A stretch of 64,000 nucleotides of DNA from Isoetes taiwanensis. Lineage: Eukaryota; Streptophyta; Lycopodiopsida; Isoetales; Isoetaceae. How positions within the stretch are numbered: the stretch's first letter is position 1; every line of letters starts with the position of its first letter. Below are positions 1 through 11,195 of the stretch, piece by piece. The stretch covers positions 126,001-190,000 of the forward strand of contig JAJEKV010000429.1 of NCBI GenBank assembly GCA_021234155.1, read 5' to 3'. The translations under genes and the position numbers were made by a program. The notes under the pieces are model-generated. The model had not been told where the DNA came from, searched no databases, and saw only the letters and a list, made by a program, of their open reading frames with translations.

Positions 1-2400
1 GACAAGGTAAGCAATGAAATTGGATTTAAGCCCAGATTTTGACGGATTCAGACTTCAATTCTGACTTTGGTTCAAGTTTTGTGCTTCAGTTATGGTGCTT
101 CAGCGAGGTTTTGTGCTTCAGCAATGGTGCATTTTCGGCGAGATTTTGGAGCTCATTATGGCATCTCCAGCTTCTTATGCCCACCATATCCACCATAGCC
201 ATAGCAGGGGTTCAAAAATCCAGCTCCAGCAACCATAGCCACAACGGAGTTTTTTAAGGCAGGTAACAGATCATTCAAGAATGTAGGTTTTCACTCAGGT
301 AACATGCTATAAGAGGTCATTCAAGAATGTTGTACTCATTTGTCATTCTTGAATAGAATGGTCACCACATGGCGACCTCCCACTGGATAATAAACCAGAA
401 TGAATAGCAATCTCAAGAACGTACATTGATCTTGAACGATGAAAATTTTAGACTCAAACAATATTCATATCCATTGTATCATCTAGCATTAAAATTTTAG
501 ATGTTCAAATAAGTAACTTCGGGTAGGCAACAACTTAGAACAATGTGCTTCACTTAAATTCAATAAGTTTTAGACTTACTATAGCAAAGGGAAGATGCAA
601 AAACAAGCTGCAACGTCTTGTCTATGCAAAAAAAATGTATCTGATTTTTCCCTATCATTGACCACCATCTGTACCCTAGTTTCTTTCTACAACAATTGTG
701 GCTTCAGCCCTAAATATAGAACCCCTTACAAGGATTGACTTGTATTCTGAAACTTTAACTCCAGGAACATCCACAAGCAAATGAACCCCTTGGAGCCATC
801 GTTGTCCAGTTTGTTCGAGCCATCACAACGGGGCTGGTTTGGAACAGGTGCATGGGGAGGGTTTTTTTTGTTCTCCCTTTTTGGGTCTCTCTTCGAATCC
901 TTAACGGAACCTTCCACGCAAGTTCTCAGCCACTTCAGAGGCAGGGAAGGCTGCCAAAACAGAAACCCTACATATTTAGTGGGGTTTAAGTATCGAGGTA
1001 CCAAAACAACTCCGTCTGTTAATCCCACTATTCAAAGGGTAGCTCATTGGCAAAAGAAATCTCTCTGAAAAGAAAAAATGGACATCCACCACACGAATGT
1101 GCTAACCCCCAAATTTTTCCCACATAGGGACACAATGGGAAAATGACATGTTCTCCATTGTGGCCACTTTAGCAAGCTTGGAATGGGGTTTTGACTTTAC
1201 GCATGAGTCCAAAGGATCCAATTTACTCTACGGACAAGCTATTATGACCAACAGAACCAAACTCGATTTTTTATGTGCAACTAGTCGACCTTTTCGCTAC
1301 ACAACCACCTTGCATGTGTGTTTGACAACTTTTGCCATGCGATTGTCGATTTTCTTTTATCCTAGAGGTAGCATAGAACTTGAACATGTAGACGTTGGAA
1401 GTGGGGCCTACTACATAGTTGCTTTCTCCGAAGAGGGAGTATGAGAAGGCAACCATAACGACTCTAGAACTCAAATCTATTGTCAATAGGTCCAAAATGT
1501 TGAGGTCACCCATGGACACACGCGTTTGCGGTGGTTCTCAACTCGAAGCTTAACGTATGTTGTTGACCTTTTACTTGCCACATTGGGTGTTCAAAGATAA
1601 AATATGCAATTAACTGTCCTACTCTTCCCCGAAATTTGTAGTCATTAAACATGGCATGTATTTATTTTAATGACCACTTCTTTCCACATTTCAATATGTG
1701 GAATGAATTGGTGACCTCTCATACAGGTGGTTGCCAATGGCATCATACGCGGGTTCACTTTTAAACATGGCTACACGTTTGCAACATGCCTGAATGGATG
1801 AGCATATCATTGATATGCTTTTACCATAGTTCCCTCGATCTTAGCAAATGAACCCTTTCCAAATTTAGGAAATAACTTTTACCTTATGCCTTCATTCCCA
1901 GCATTGTGAGTTGTGTCTTGCTTTAAAAGTTGTGTCTTGCTCGATCACCTCGCTTAATTTTATTTATTTGCAGAGTCCGCCTTATTATGCAAGCCTGACC
2001 GCTATGCGTTTGTTGTGCTTGTTTCGTGGCTTTCTAGAATCCTCCAAGCCCGAGTCAATTTGGGTATGCAAAGTTAGTTGGTTTGGGTTTGTGGCTTCGG
2101 CGAGGCCGCTTTGGCTTTGAGGTTCGAATGCTTCAAGCCATGTTCTATCCTCCAAGCTCCAGCAGCCAGAGCTTTGGGGCTATTTATGATGATGAGTCCG
2201 TCATACTCTATTTTTGCGGCTGTCTAGGATGAGTTCGGCATGCTTTATATTTTTCCTATTTATTTCCCTTGCCTAGACAATGCCGTTTTGCACCATTGCA
2301 ACTTTCCGTGGAGTGAGGGTAGGAAAAAAAAATTGAGTCAGACCATGTGTTCAATCGAGACTATTGCAATTTGCCGTCATTTTTCGTCTCAAAATCCTGG
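1..2400. other. Non-genic flank, no supported gene
   Basis: I find no conserved coding segment, RNA gene or complete transposon here. Open frames of 70-130 codons occur on both strands but match no family I recognise and have no consistent splice or promoter context. Near 265-355 a short sequence (cattcaagaatg) recurs in direct and inverted orientation. The stretch 840-900 is rich in G and T runs. Confidence 0.5.
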
Positions 2401-2433
2401 GAGACACAGATCTGGAATGACAAGCGAAAGATT

Positions 2434-2552
2434 CCCAAGAATATACATAATATGCATATATGGCATAAACTCACCTAGTGGCTCCCATGGCCTCCCACCA
2501 CAAAACCCAAGAATATACATAATATGCATATATGGCATAAACTCACCTAGAG
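2434..2552. repeat. Two-copy direct repeat, 72-bp offset
   Basis: A ~46-bp block starting cccaagaatatacataatat and ending aactcacctag occurs at 2434 and again, identical over its length, at 2506. About 26 bp of unrelated sequence separates the copies. The identity points to a recent local duplication. No coding role is seen. Confidence 0.85.
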
Positions 2553-2810
2553 GTGAAAAAAATTCCAATGAAAATGAATTTCTAATGGTAAAACATGAAA
2601 TTGTCCTAATATTTATGAACAAATGAATCATACATAGGCTTTTTGGTACTGTGTAGTTTTTGGGACTCTAGAGGTATGGCGCCAAAATGGCCGCCTGTTT
2701 AACATGTCGCTCCAACACAGGTATGGCAGAGTCTACTGGATGTCCAATGCTCTAGCCAAATATCTTTTGAAGCCCTAAGTGCATGGGGCTGCAAATATGG
2801 TAAGTATTTG

Positions 2811-3801
2811 ATTCTAGAATGGGACTCGCATGAAACCAACAAACCGCCGACTTAGACTTGCTTCTCATTCATCTCAGCAGATTTTCTACAATGGTGGATA
2901 GTGGGTAGCCGCACACATGCGAACTACCCATAAAAAATAAAGGGAAAATCCAATTATATCATTTGGACCCCAACAAAATACAATGCTAATAGAGACTGGG
3001 CTAGTGTACCTGCCAAAAGCTTATCACCGGGATTAAAAAACCCCGCCCTTTGGGTTTGAGAGAAAAACCCTAGTGATAAGCCTTGCAAGGGGCTTGGACA
3101 AACGTAAAGGCATAAAAATCGCCCAAAACCCACGAATGGAAAAGTCAAAAGCGATGCCGCCGCTAACCCTGCACGTACACGCACATCACCAACAAAACAA
3201 CAAGACAAAACAAACCTCCTGTGAGTGGAGGGCTGACACAGCGTGCCGACAAAAAATACAATAACAAAGAAAGGGGAGGGTGGGTTCAAAGAGAATAAGG
3301 TAATCACGAGAGAAGAGGAAGCGCCAAGAGGAAGCCTAAAATAGCGAACTCCCAACTGAATGGGCATGCTACCGCATGCATGCAAAACATGCATGCTTTC
3401 GTCCCATTCTAGAATGGCGATCCGATGTCTCCGGATCGATGGGATTCTAGAATGGGACTCACATGAAACCAACAAACCGCCCGAATACCAAAGGACTTCC
3501 TTACAAACTAGGATCGAGGACGAAGGTCACAGGACGAAGGCTAAAGGCCGGAAAAGGACAGCAAGAGAGAAACGCCAAATTGGCCAAACCAAGCAGGAAG
3601 AAGCCCCTCCCCTGCCTGGGAAACAATTCAAAGAGAATAAGGTACTGCTGAGAGAAGAGGAAGCGCCGATGAGTTGTTGATGCAGAAACGCGCCTAAAAT
3701 GGCGAACTCCCAACCAGAATGGGCATGCGCCGCCCGCATGCATGCAAAACATGCATGCTCGTCCCATTCTAGAATGGCAATCCGATGTCTCGGATCGATG
3801 G
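2811..3801. repeat. Local duplication cluster with TTCTAGAA palindromes
   Basis: Two related blocks lie at 3285-3442 and 3627-3801. Both run from ttcaaagagaataaggta through a gcatgcatgcaaaacatgcatgc palindrome-rich core to cggatcgatgg. A third short direct repeat (attctagaatgggactc and the ~22 bp after it) occurs at 2811 and 3443. The core holds the perfect palindrome cccattctagaatggg. The arrangement resembles remnants of a small non-autonomous DNA transposon, but I could not define terminal inverted repeats with a target duplication. Confidence 0.6.
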
Positions 3802-4571
3802 AATATTTCCATATTTGCAAAAGAATAGACCTACGACTTGCCATGCCGGAATAGGCATTTTTATCTGCTCATGAGATTTCGAGTTTTTTAGTTGCTGTGA
3901 TGATTAAAAAGTTGAGATATGCCTCTCTAATGCTAGATGCGGATGGTACTGATACATGTCATTTTGTTTTAGGTTGGAACTGGCCGATTTGCTCTAAGGG
4001 GTAGTTAAAGCTGATTCATTTGCTCTAAGTTGGAGTTTACTAGGATATGAGCAAAGACGAATTTGCTCCAGCAATGTGGATTGAATGGCAGTGGCTTGAA
4101 TGTTCTATGCTATCAGAATAGGAACATCTTTGCTACATGACAATATCAGACTGAGGTGTTTCCATACAGTAAGAATATCTAAATTTATTGTTTTCAATAA
4201 GTCGTTCATCCTGCTATAGATGCCAAAATGTTGAAGGGATTATTTTTAAGATGATCAGGCTATGCTCAAAAGGCCGCTCATTATGCTGACAATCTTCCTA
4301 TTACGTAGAAATATGGAGCGACATCAATCAGGTTAGATAATATATTGTTGAAATACTTTAATGTAAGTAATCAACTTATTATAAGCTAGATACAAATCAT
4401 TGTATGATCTTCCAAGGTTTCCACAAGCTGATTTATTGGGACTTGCTTTTGACCAAAATTAGCTGGCCATTTTAATGCTGCATGGCAATATTCGATTATG
4501 GCAGTACTAGTTGCTACAAACTTTTTGCTTGTTTCTATATATGGATAGAACTTGCTTTGCATAACCAAGGA
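3802..4571. other. No gene seen
   Basis: AT-rich sequence without recognisable coding, RNA or transposon features. Earlier exons of the interrupted ABCB transporter would be expected upstream of 4783, but I cannot identify the Walker A or ABC-signature region here. They lie outside the window or have decayed. Confidence 0.4.
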
Positions 4572-4668
4572 CTTGTGTACAATGTCTTTGGGTCTAGATT
4601 CTGATTATCCTATGTCTGGGCTTGTGTACAATTGCTTTGGGTCTAGATTATGATTTTTCTATCTCTGG
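4572..4668. repeat. Imperfect tandem duplication, ~49-bp unit
   Basis: The block starting cttgtgtacaatgtctttgg at 4572 is followed at once by a diverged copy at 4621 (cttgtgtacaattgctttgg). Both continue into tctagatt and end in a tctgg-like sequence. It lies about 115 bp before the first recognisable transporter exon. Confidence 0.75.
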
Positions 4669-4782
4669 TTAATATGTAGGCAAAATCTCGGATATTTCTA
4701 TATAGAAATATTTGATTAGCTTTCTGCTTGTATCCATCTTACATAATACTAAAGCCAAAAGCTTTCTACTCGTATCCATCTT

Positions 4783-4839
4783 ACGAGTGCACTAGATGCA
4801 GCATCTGAACAAGCAGTTCAAGAAGCTTTGGATTCCCTA
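4783..4839 (+). pseudogene. ABCB transporter exon fragment, D-loop of NBD1
   Basis: The 19 codons here translate to TSALDAASEQAVQEALDSL. This is the D-loop helix that follows Walker B in the first nucleotide-binding domain of plant ABCB/P-glycoprotein exporters. The sequence stops at codon CTA, where LINE-A begins. It resumes in the same frame at 9150 with [15 protein letters not shown], exactly the continuation expected for the family. Upstream, a degenerate PK-(x)-FLL-like stretch may be the Walker B strand, but it is out of frame. The upstream half of NBD1 and the first transmembrane domain are not visible. The family moves substrates such as auxin or lipids across the plasma membrane; this copy cannot make an intact product as sequenced. 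Confidence 0.85.
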
Positions 4840-4866
4840 ATTGTAATTGTAATTGTAATTGTATTA
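4840..4866 (-). repeat. LINE-A 3' microsatellite tail (ATTGTA)n
   Basis: About four copies of attgta, read (ACAATT)n on the element strand, follow the conserved 3' end of LINE-A and abut the host exon. LINEs outside the L1 clade often end in short tandem repeats rather than poly(A). LINE-B ends in a related but different run (attattatta) at the same point. Confidence 0.8.
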
Positions 4867-4926
4867 ATCAAGCCATTTAGGCCCCCAGGCCTCTATGGCA
4901 AAAGTTTTACAAGACTATTATTGCGC

Positions 4927-7900
4927 TCATTCTAGAGCATTATTAGATTCATAATCTTCCATAAGATTGAACAGACAAATTATGTCTTCTCGTTCTCTCC
5001 ACACTTCTCTAATATATGAGCTCAGGATATGCGCAGGAAGATCAAATAGCTCCTTCAATGTAGACATGTTAATTCCATGCTTGACTCTTATATATTCATA
5101 AGAGTAGCATTCTAGTAAAGCATGTTTTTCTGTCTCCAACTTGGGGTCTAGACAACCGGGACAAAAACGCTCTTCACGAGCTAATCCATACATTCTGCCT
5201 GTCTCGATATGCAAATTATGAGGCTGACGATCGAAATGAGAGATTAACATTCTTTTCTTTTCTGCTGATATGAGAGGTTAAGTATGCTTGGCTAGTGTAG
5301 TCCTTTAAGTCATTTATCTCTTCTATGTAAAATCGCTTCTTTGTGTCTCCTTCTACACTTAATTGCCACATAGTCTTCTTTGTTATGCTTGCTACTGTTC
5401 ATGCACTTCTTTAAACTTCGTTGAGGTTGGCCATATCCCATATCCAAGCCATCTAGCAGCCCACTTTCTTATATCAGCATACCACCCTCTATCTCTTGAT
5501 TGTTCCAATGCCAACCTTGGCCACCTATCGAGTCCATGGCCAAAATCTTATTTTACGTAAGTGATGGTTACGCAGAAAGTCCCTCTACCTCTAAGGGCAA
5601 TAAGCACATACGCAAGGAGCATGCAATACGGTGTTTGAGGTTTCACACCTAGTTCCCAAAGAAGGAATGGTTTTCAATCTTTTCAATCTCTAACCAGCAT
5701 TTTTTAGAAAGTCCAGGCCCCCATATAGGGCTGCCATACAATACTACTGGGCTTCACTGTATGCCAAAAAAGCGACTTCCTTTGATTCCTTTGTTCAAAA
5801 TTGTTCACTTTGCATTGGTGCATCATGCTATAGTAAGCCCTAAGGCCTCCGGAAGCTCTCTTAGGGCTGCTAGTGTCCAATTGTAATCATTGGTTATATC
5901 AATGCCAAGATATTTATATTCGGTCACTGTTTCAAAGGTATCCCTCCAACCGCGGAAAGTGGTTGAATCGACCACCAACCACCATTATCTTGGATTTGTC
6001 CACGTTGATTAGCATACTTTTATGCTCACGTAATTCATGTAGCACATTCAAGTGCTGAAGACCCTCGGCCAGCTTTGGAAATCAAAACTATGTCATCGCA
6101 AAAAGTAATAAGCGCACAACATACTTACCTAGTTTTACTCCATCACCACCGAAGTCTAGCCAACCATCCCTCCAGCTCATCAATAAATAAGCCAAAGAGT
6201 GTTGGTGAACAAGGACACCCTTGCTTTACTCCAATCGTATTCTCTATGCATTCAGGTCCCAGTAAAGGGAAAGAGAGTTTAACAAGAACCTCATTGTAGA
6301 GACAGGTGATCGCCTTCCTTATTTCCAATGGCACCGCAAAAGTTCTAAACGTGTAGCAAGATCTTTTCTTCTTACCATGTCAAATGCCTTAGTTAGGTCA
6401 ATGAAAGCAAAATATCTTTTATTTTTCGGCTCCCTTTGCACCCCTCGGTGACACTCTCAAAGTTGCCAAATGATCAAGTGTAGAGTATGCTTCTCTAAAA
6501 CCTGCTTGGCCAATTGCTTTCGCCCATCATGAGAGTCTGCCCAAATCAGAAGTTTTTTTTCAACCATTGATGCAAATAACTTAGCAAACACACTACCCAC
6601 AAGGATCGTATGCGATAGTTCTTTATATCATCTCTGTCTCTCGATTTATATATTGGAATTACTCTATTCAAGCACCATTCATGCGGAAAGTGACCAGCCA
6701 AGAGGGCATCATTACGGATATCCGCTAAAAGGGCATGAAGCGACTTACCTCCCCATTTAAACAATTCTGATGATAGACCATTCGAGTCGCTAGCTCGGCC
6801 ATTGCCCATAGTCTTCAAAGCTTCATGTACATCCTGTGCGGTGAAAATGGGCGTGCTATCACCCTCACATGCCATCTGTTCCATCTGTGGCGTATTATAT
6901 AATTTGCATACCCAAGCTAACAAATCCTCTCGGGAAATTTTCTCCGTCGATTGTTGCTTTCTAGATCGGTTAAAAACTTTTTGGATCAGTATCCATTTCA
7001 TGCATAAGCATCTCAGTATGCTTTCTCATCCAGGCTCTTTTCTTCCGTTTGACAAGCTTTTTATAACTGGCAAGTTTAGCAGGATCCTTGGATTGTTTCC
7101 ACACAGCTTTTGCTGCTCTACAATCCAAGTCAAACCATTTACTATGTAACCATTCCGGCTTCTTTGGCTTCGTGAGCCCAAATATAGCCTGTGCCGTGTC
7201 CAACGTAAGATTCATGAGAGTTTTGCTTCTGTCCCTTAGCGACCCTTGCCATTGCATATTTACCAACTTAGCGTCTAATGCTTTTTGATATTCATCTGCA
7301 AGCTTGTAGCATAGTTTCAGCCTTGGATGAGGTACTGTCGTGGACACTTTTCTTTTAATTTTCATAGCCAAGTTAAACACATAAGGTACATGATCAGAAT
7401 CCGCATTTCTGTCTAGCAAACAAAAATCTGTTACTTGTGCCAATGCATTTGGGTCTCCGATAAGGTAATCAATTGTACTGCTACCATTAATCTGATGATA
7501 TGTGAAACCACTGGAATTGGGATAATTAGTGATCCCATTAAATATGATGAAATTGAATGCCTCGCATAAGGCAATGATATGCTTGCCCATATTATTGGTG
7601 ATCGTGATCTACGAACTTACGAGGCCAACTAAAGTCACAGATCATTTTGCTCAAGTAGCCATAACGGATTCTTTTCTTCAGATAAAAGAACTGCTTGCTT
7701 ATCGCTCACACGACCATTAAGGTCTCCTGCAATAAACACCATACCAGATTCTCTAAATTTTGATATGTCTGCTGCAAGATGCATGAATGGATCCCTCTGC
7801 ATGTAGCCCAATGTAGAATAGACAAAAGGGATAAGGTTCGAGTGGAGCAAAATATACCAATGCCACATAAATTTCAGCAGAACTATTCTTTATCTTTAGC

Positions 7901-8190
7901 CATATATACTGAGAGAATTTGTCTTTACTAACCACTGAGACTGTTTTTTGTAAATCTTTCTTGACATAACATGCAATTCCACCCCATCCTCTTCTGTTGG
8001 TACCCAATGCATTCCAAACCGAGTCCACAAGAGAAAAACACAGGATTTCTAAAAGTCTATTGGTTTCAGGCTCCCAAGTTTCATTTAATGCCAGAATATC
8101 ATATCCCTGAAACAACTGCATATTACTTAAAATGGTGTCTTCGCATAAACCATGCACATTCCAAACTAGAAACCTGAGGGCTGCTAATTC
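4927..8190 (-). pseudogene. LINE-A ORF2 (endonuclease and reverse transcriptase), frameshifted
   Basis: Reading the minus strand from 8157, the endonuclease shows LALNETWEPETNRLLEI (catalytic Glu), GDLNGRVSD near 7700, STIDYLIGDP near 7470 and DSDHVPYVF near 7390 (catalytic Asp-His). Reverse transcriptase fingers follow at 7001-6546 (NGRASDSNGLSSELFKWGG). The motif GVKQGCPCSPTLFGLFIDEL lies at 6143-6334, then a degraded FCDDIVLIS catalytic site near 6090. The C-terminal segment at 5250-4927 carries CPGCLDPKLETEKHALLEC, a probable zinc-binding motif. Several frameshifts separate these blocks, so the protein is not functional as written. It would nick target DNA and reverse-transcribe the element RNA. 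Confidence 0.88.
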
Positions 8191-8876
8191 CTATGCTTGT
8201 TTCCTTGTGACTAGCTTATTGTTTACAATGTAAGCATTTTTTCCCTCAGCTTTCAGTCTCTTTACTTCTTCCAGAAGCATCTTGCGTTCTTTCTGTTGCT
8301 GAATAGTTAGATCATCATTGAGCCAGATTCTCTGTCCCTTTAAATGGCTCCTGTGTTGGATGATCCGTGTCTTAGCTTCAATTGTGCCAAATTTCAACAA
8401 AATAGGACGGGATTACGCCATCCGCGTCTTTTTGCCCGGTCTCCTAGAGTAGATGACTCGGATCTACTACATGCATAGTATTTTTAAAGAAATCATCAAC
8501 AATAGCGTATAATCTCACCTTCTTGTTCGAGGCCAGACTTTTTGCATACTGGATGCACCTGTCTTCTTGTTCGAGAAGCTTTGTCTGCAAATTTTAGCAT
8601 CTGCGTCTCTACATTAGATGAAATTTGGGCAACGATTTGGCCTTTCTCTCCTTGTTCTTCTCGCAATTCTCCTTGCTCATCTCTCAATTCAGTAATCATT
8701 TCCTTCAATTCCTCCATGCCAAGTTTCAGAGTTTTGATTTCATCCCCGGCTTTTGTAATTCTTCATCGTGAAGCTCTGAATTCTTCCCTGGAAGCCTTGA
8801 GATCTGAAGCTAGCTGCCGAATTAGCTGAAGAAGCTCATTGCAATCGAGATCCTCTGGATTGTCTTTCTGGGACAT
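8191..8876 (-). pseudogene. LINE-A ORF1, nucleic-acid-binding protein
   Basis: The frame opens at an ATG at 8876 with MSQKDNPEDLDCNELLQL. It runs into a Glu/Arg-rich coiled coil (ELRDEQGELREEQGE) after one in-frame TGA. After a disrupted centre it ends with LKFGTIEAKTRIIQHRSHL and IWLNDDLTIQQQ. The last part matches the LINE-B ORF1 C-terminus closely and resembles the RRM plus C-terminal domain of L1-type ORF1 proteins, which form trimers and coat the element RNA. A stop and at least one frameshift make it non-functional. Confidence 0.8.
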
Positions 8877-9149
8877 GAGCCGTGTCTTGGCCTTTCCGCC
8901 TGACATCAGAAGTATTCAAATCAAAAAGAATCCAATAGTTCGATGCCAGCAGCCGAATTAGAGAGATGCCAGCAGCCGAATCAGATTTCGATCTGCAGGT
9001 CCCGATGTCAACAGGTTCCGATGCCACAGGTTTCGATTTGCAGATTCCGATGCCTAATCTTGTTGTTTTTATCTGGATGCCGTACTTTTTGTTCTCTGGT
9101 TCTATTAGGCGATAGCGGCGTCGCCCTAAAATAAGCGCCTCAGTACATA

Positions 9150-10348
9150 ATGTTGGGTCAAACTACTGTCATTGTGGCACATCGCTTGTCAACCATTCGG
9201 AATGCTGACATGATAGCAGTAGTACAATCTGGTAAAGTTGTAGAAACTGGAACACACGTGTATCTCATCACTAGAGGTGAAGATGGGGCATACGCAGCCC
9301 TTGTGAGGTTACAAGAACGAGGAAAAGGAAAGACTCTTGAATCTCAAGCATCCATAAAGCGTTCACGCAGGTTACTACTTTCCAACTCATCTCAAGATTT
9401 TATGTCAATAGAGCTTTCAGGAGTACTAACATCATTGATACATACAGGAACTCACGAGGATCTTCAATGTCACAATTCAGTTTCCATCTTAACGCGTTCT
9501 CTCTGATTCGTCAGATGCACAAAGCATTTTCTTGGGTTATGGTCAACTTGAAAATAGAAAATCGACAAAGGGCTCGTTTATAAGACTGCTTAAACTTAAT
9601 GCAACCTGAATGGCCCTATGGCTCGCTTGGAAGCATAGGAGCGATCGCGGGCGGGTGAGTGTTGACACCCTTTTTGCTTATGGAATGACTCAAGTTTCGG
9701 TAACATATTACGGCTGGACAAGTATTACATGAAAAAGGAGGTGGAGAAATATGTTTTGTACTTTCTAGGTGCATCTGTGTTATCATTGGTTGCAAACATG
9801 CTTGAACATTATTTTTTGGTTACATGGGAGAGTGCCTAACCGTATGCGAGTCGGAAGCATGATGTTTGGAGGTATGAATATTACGTAATGGCCTATAGGT
9901 TTTGTTTGTTATTTCTTATTTGAAAGAATTTTTACGTTGCAGCAATATTGCGGAATGAGGTAGGATGGTTTGAAAGGGAGGACAATTCTGAAAGACTGGT
10001 TGCATCTAGGCTTGCTACAGATGCAACAATGGTGAAGGCGGCAGTCAGTGACCGCATGTCTATACTGACTCAAAATCTAGCACTAATTCTTGCAGGTTTT
10101 GTGTTGGCATTTGTGTTACAATGGCATCTTACTCTCATTGTTCTGGCACTTTTTCCATTCATGATCAGTGCGCATGCTGGGGAGGTATAGCTTTTTTGCT
10201 GCAGTATTAAATAGATTGAATATCATTGCCCCTCATGTCCTTGTGCTTTCCTGTTTGCAGCATTTCTTTATGAAAGGATTTGGCGTAAATCTGGCAAAGG
10301 TTTATGCTAGGGCAACCATCGTGGCTGGCGAAGCAGTCAGCAATATAC
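9150..10348 (+). pseudogene. ABCB transporter exons: end of NBD1, linker, start of TMD2
   Basis: Four exon-like pieces are separated by short introns with GT-AG ends. 9150-9654 gives the H-loop ([20 protein letters not shown]), the end of NBD1 and a Ser-rich linker ([14 protein letters not shown]), then GSFIRLLKLN and a transmembrane start. 9769-9871 gives SLVANMLEHYF. 9943-10184 gives LRNEVGWFEREDNSERLVAS and a hydrophobic helix (LALILAGFVLAFVL). 10261-10348 gives FFMKGFGVNLAKVYARATI and EAVSNI. These match the start of the second half of plant ABCB full transporters. Small frameshifts and one stop are present in the linker and second piece. The frame breaks at 10348, where LINE-B is inserted, and resumes at 29473. 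Confidence 0.88.
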
Positions 10349-10379
10349 CCTAGGCGCTCGTTCTGGAGCAATTCCGATC

Positions 10380-11195
10380 ATGGCAAAACCACCAAAAGTA
10401 GTCAAAGCTAAATCTGGCTCTTCCGATATTGATAGCAATGATGCGACTGCATCTGATACAGGGGCAGCAGGGATAGAATCTGCAGGGACAGAATTGGCAT
10501 CTGTTGCCATTGATTGCAACCTGCTGCAACTCGTCCATTTGTTGTGCAGCGAACTGAAGGAGGCCAGAGAAGATATCCGCTCCACAAAAGATGAAGTCAA
10601 GGCTGCCAAGGAGGAAATTGCGCAATTGAAACATCAGGTTGAGAAACTTCATGATGCTATTGCAGACTTAGAGAATCAGGCACCCGAAGCTGGATATGGA
10701 AATACAGATTCGAGTAGTACTGATCATTTGGCTGCAATGGTCTCTTCCGAAATTGAGACTAAGGTTGCAAACCTCTTTGAAAAAGAACAACAAAGGGTAT
10801 GTGAACATGAAGAACGTGCAGCCAGGGCAAATAATATTGTGGTGGCTGGGCTTCCAGAAAATGATAAAGAAAACATCAAAGAAGTGATAGATATATTTTT
10901 CCAGGAGACTATGCATCTAATAGATCCGGCATTCATTACATGTAGACGCATTGGTAAGAGAGTGGATGGGAGAAACAGACCTGTACTGCTCAAATTTGGT
11001 AGTCTGGATGCTAAAACCCGTGTGTTGCAACATAGAGGCAATCTGAAAGGCCACAAAATCTGGTTGAATGATGACTTGACGCTGCAACAACAAGCTGAGC
11101 GCAAACTAATGCTGGAGGAAGTAAAAAAACTGAGAGATGATGGGAAGAATGCTTATATCGTGAATCATAAAGTGATTGTCCGTGGCAGAGCATAG
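10380..11195 (+). CDS. LINE-B ORF1 protein, 271 aa, intact
   Basis: An uninterrupted 271-residue frame opens about 30 bp inside the LINE 5' end. Residues ~50-100 form a charged coiled coil (ELKEAREDIRSTKDEVKAAK). Residues ~140-265 resemble the RRM-like core and C-terminal domain of L1-type ORF1 proteins: NNIVVAGLPENDKENIKE, then ITCRRIGK, RPVLLKFGS and HKIWLNDDLTLQQQAERK. Such proteins oligomerise and act as RNA chaperones in the retrotransposition particle. Its stop (TAG at 11193) is followed at once by the ORF2 endonuclease, so the two genes are nearly contiguous or overlap. I chose the first ATG because no upstream in-frame start lies within the element. Confidence 0.85.
   Translation: MAKPPKVVKAKSGSSDIDSNDATASDTGAAGIESAGTELASVAIDCNLLQLVHLLCSELKEAREDIRSTKDEVKAAKEEIAQLKHQVEKLHDAIADLENQAPEAGYGNTDSSSTDHLAAMVSSEIETKVANLFEKEQQRVCEHEERAARANNIVVAGLPENDKENIKEVIDIFFQETMHLIDPAFITCRRIGKRVDGRNRPVLLKFGSLDAKTRVLQHRGNLKGHKIWLNDDLTLQQQAERKLMLEEVKKLRDDGKNAYIVNHKVIVRGRA

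Larger units (their letters stand above)
4842..9147 (-). mobile_element. LINE-A, non-LTR retrotransposon inserted in the ABCB exon
   Basis: A minus-strand non-LTR element of about 4.3 kb. Its 3' end lies at low coordinates, with a short hexanucleotide tail instead of poly(A). In order it encodes an ORF1 coiled-coil/RRM-like protein, an APE-type endonuclease, reverse transcriptase and a C-terminal CCHC-like motif. All are broken by frameshifts. The target duplication is TAAT (4838-4841 and 9148-9151). It belongs to the same family as LINE-B: the ORF1 C-termini are clearly homologous, and both share the 3' end sequence gcctgggggcctaaatggct. The RT motif GVKQGCPCSPTLFGLFIDEL places it outside the poly(A)-tailed L1 clade represented by LINE-D. 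Confidence 0.9.

Noticed and set aside
1148-1444. 98-codon plus-strand ORF
   Set aside because: No recognisable domain, an overlapping minus-strand frame of similar quality, and no promoter or splice context.
2980-3140. Possible second fragment of the LINE-C 3' region (a gggattaaaaaacccc-type stretch resembling 26600-26650)
   Set aside because: The resemblance is short and in low-complexity sequence; I could not extend it.
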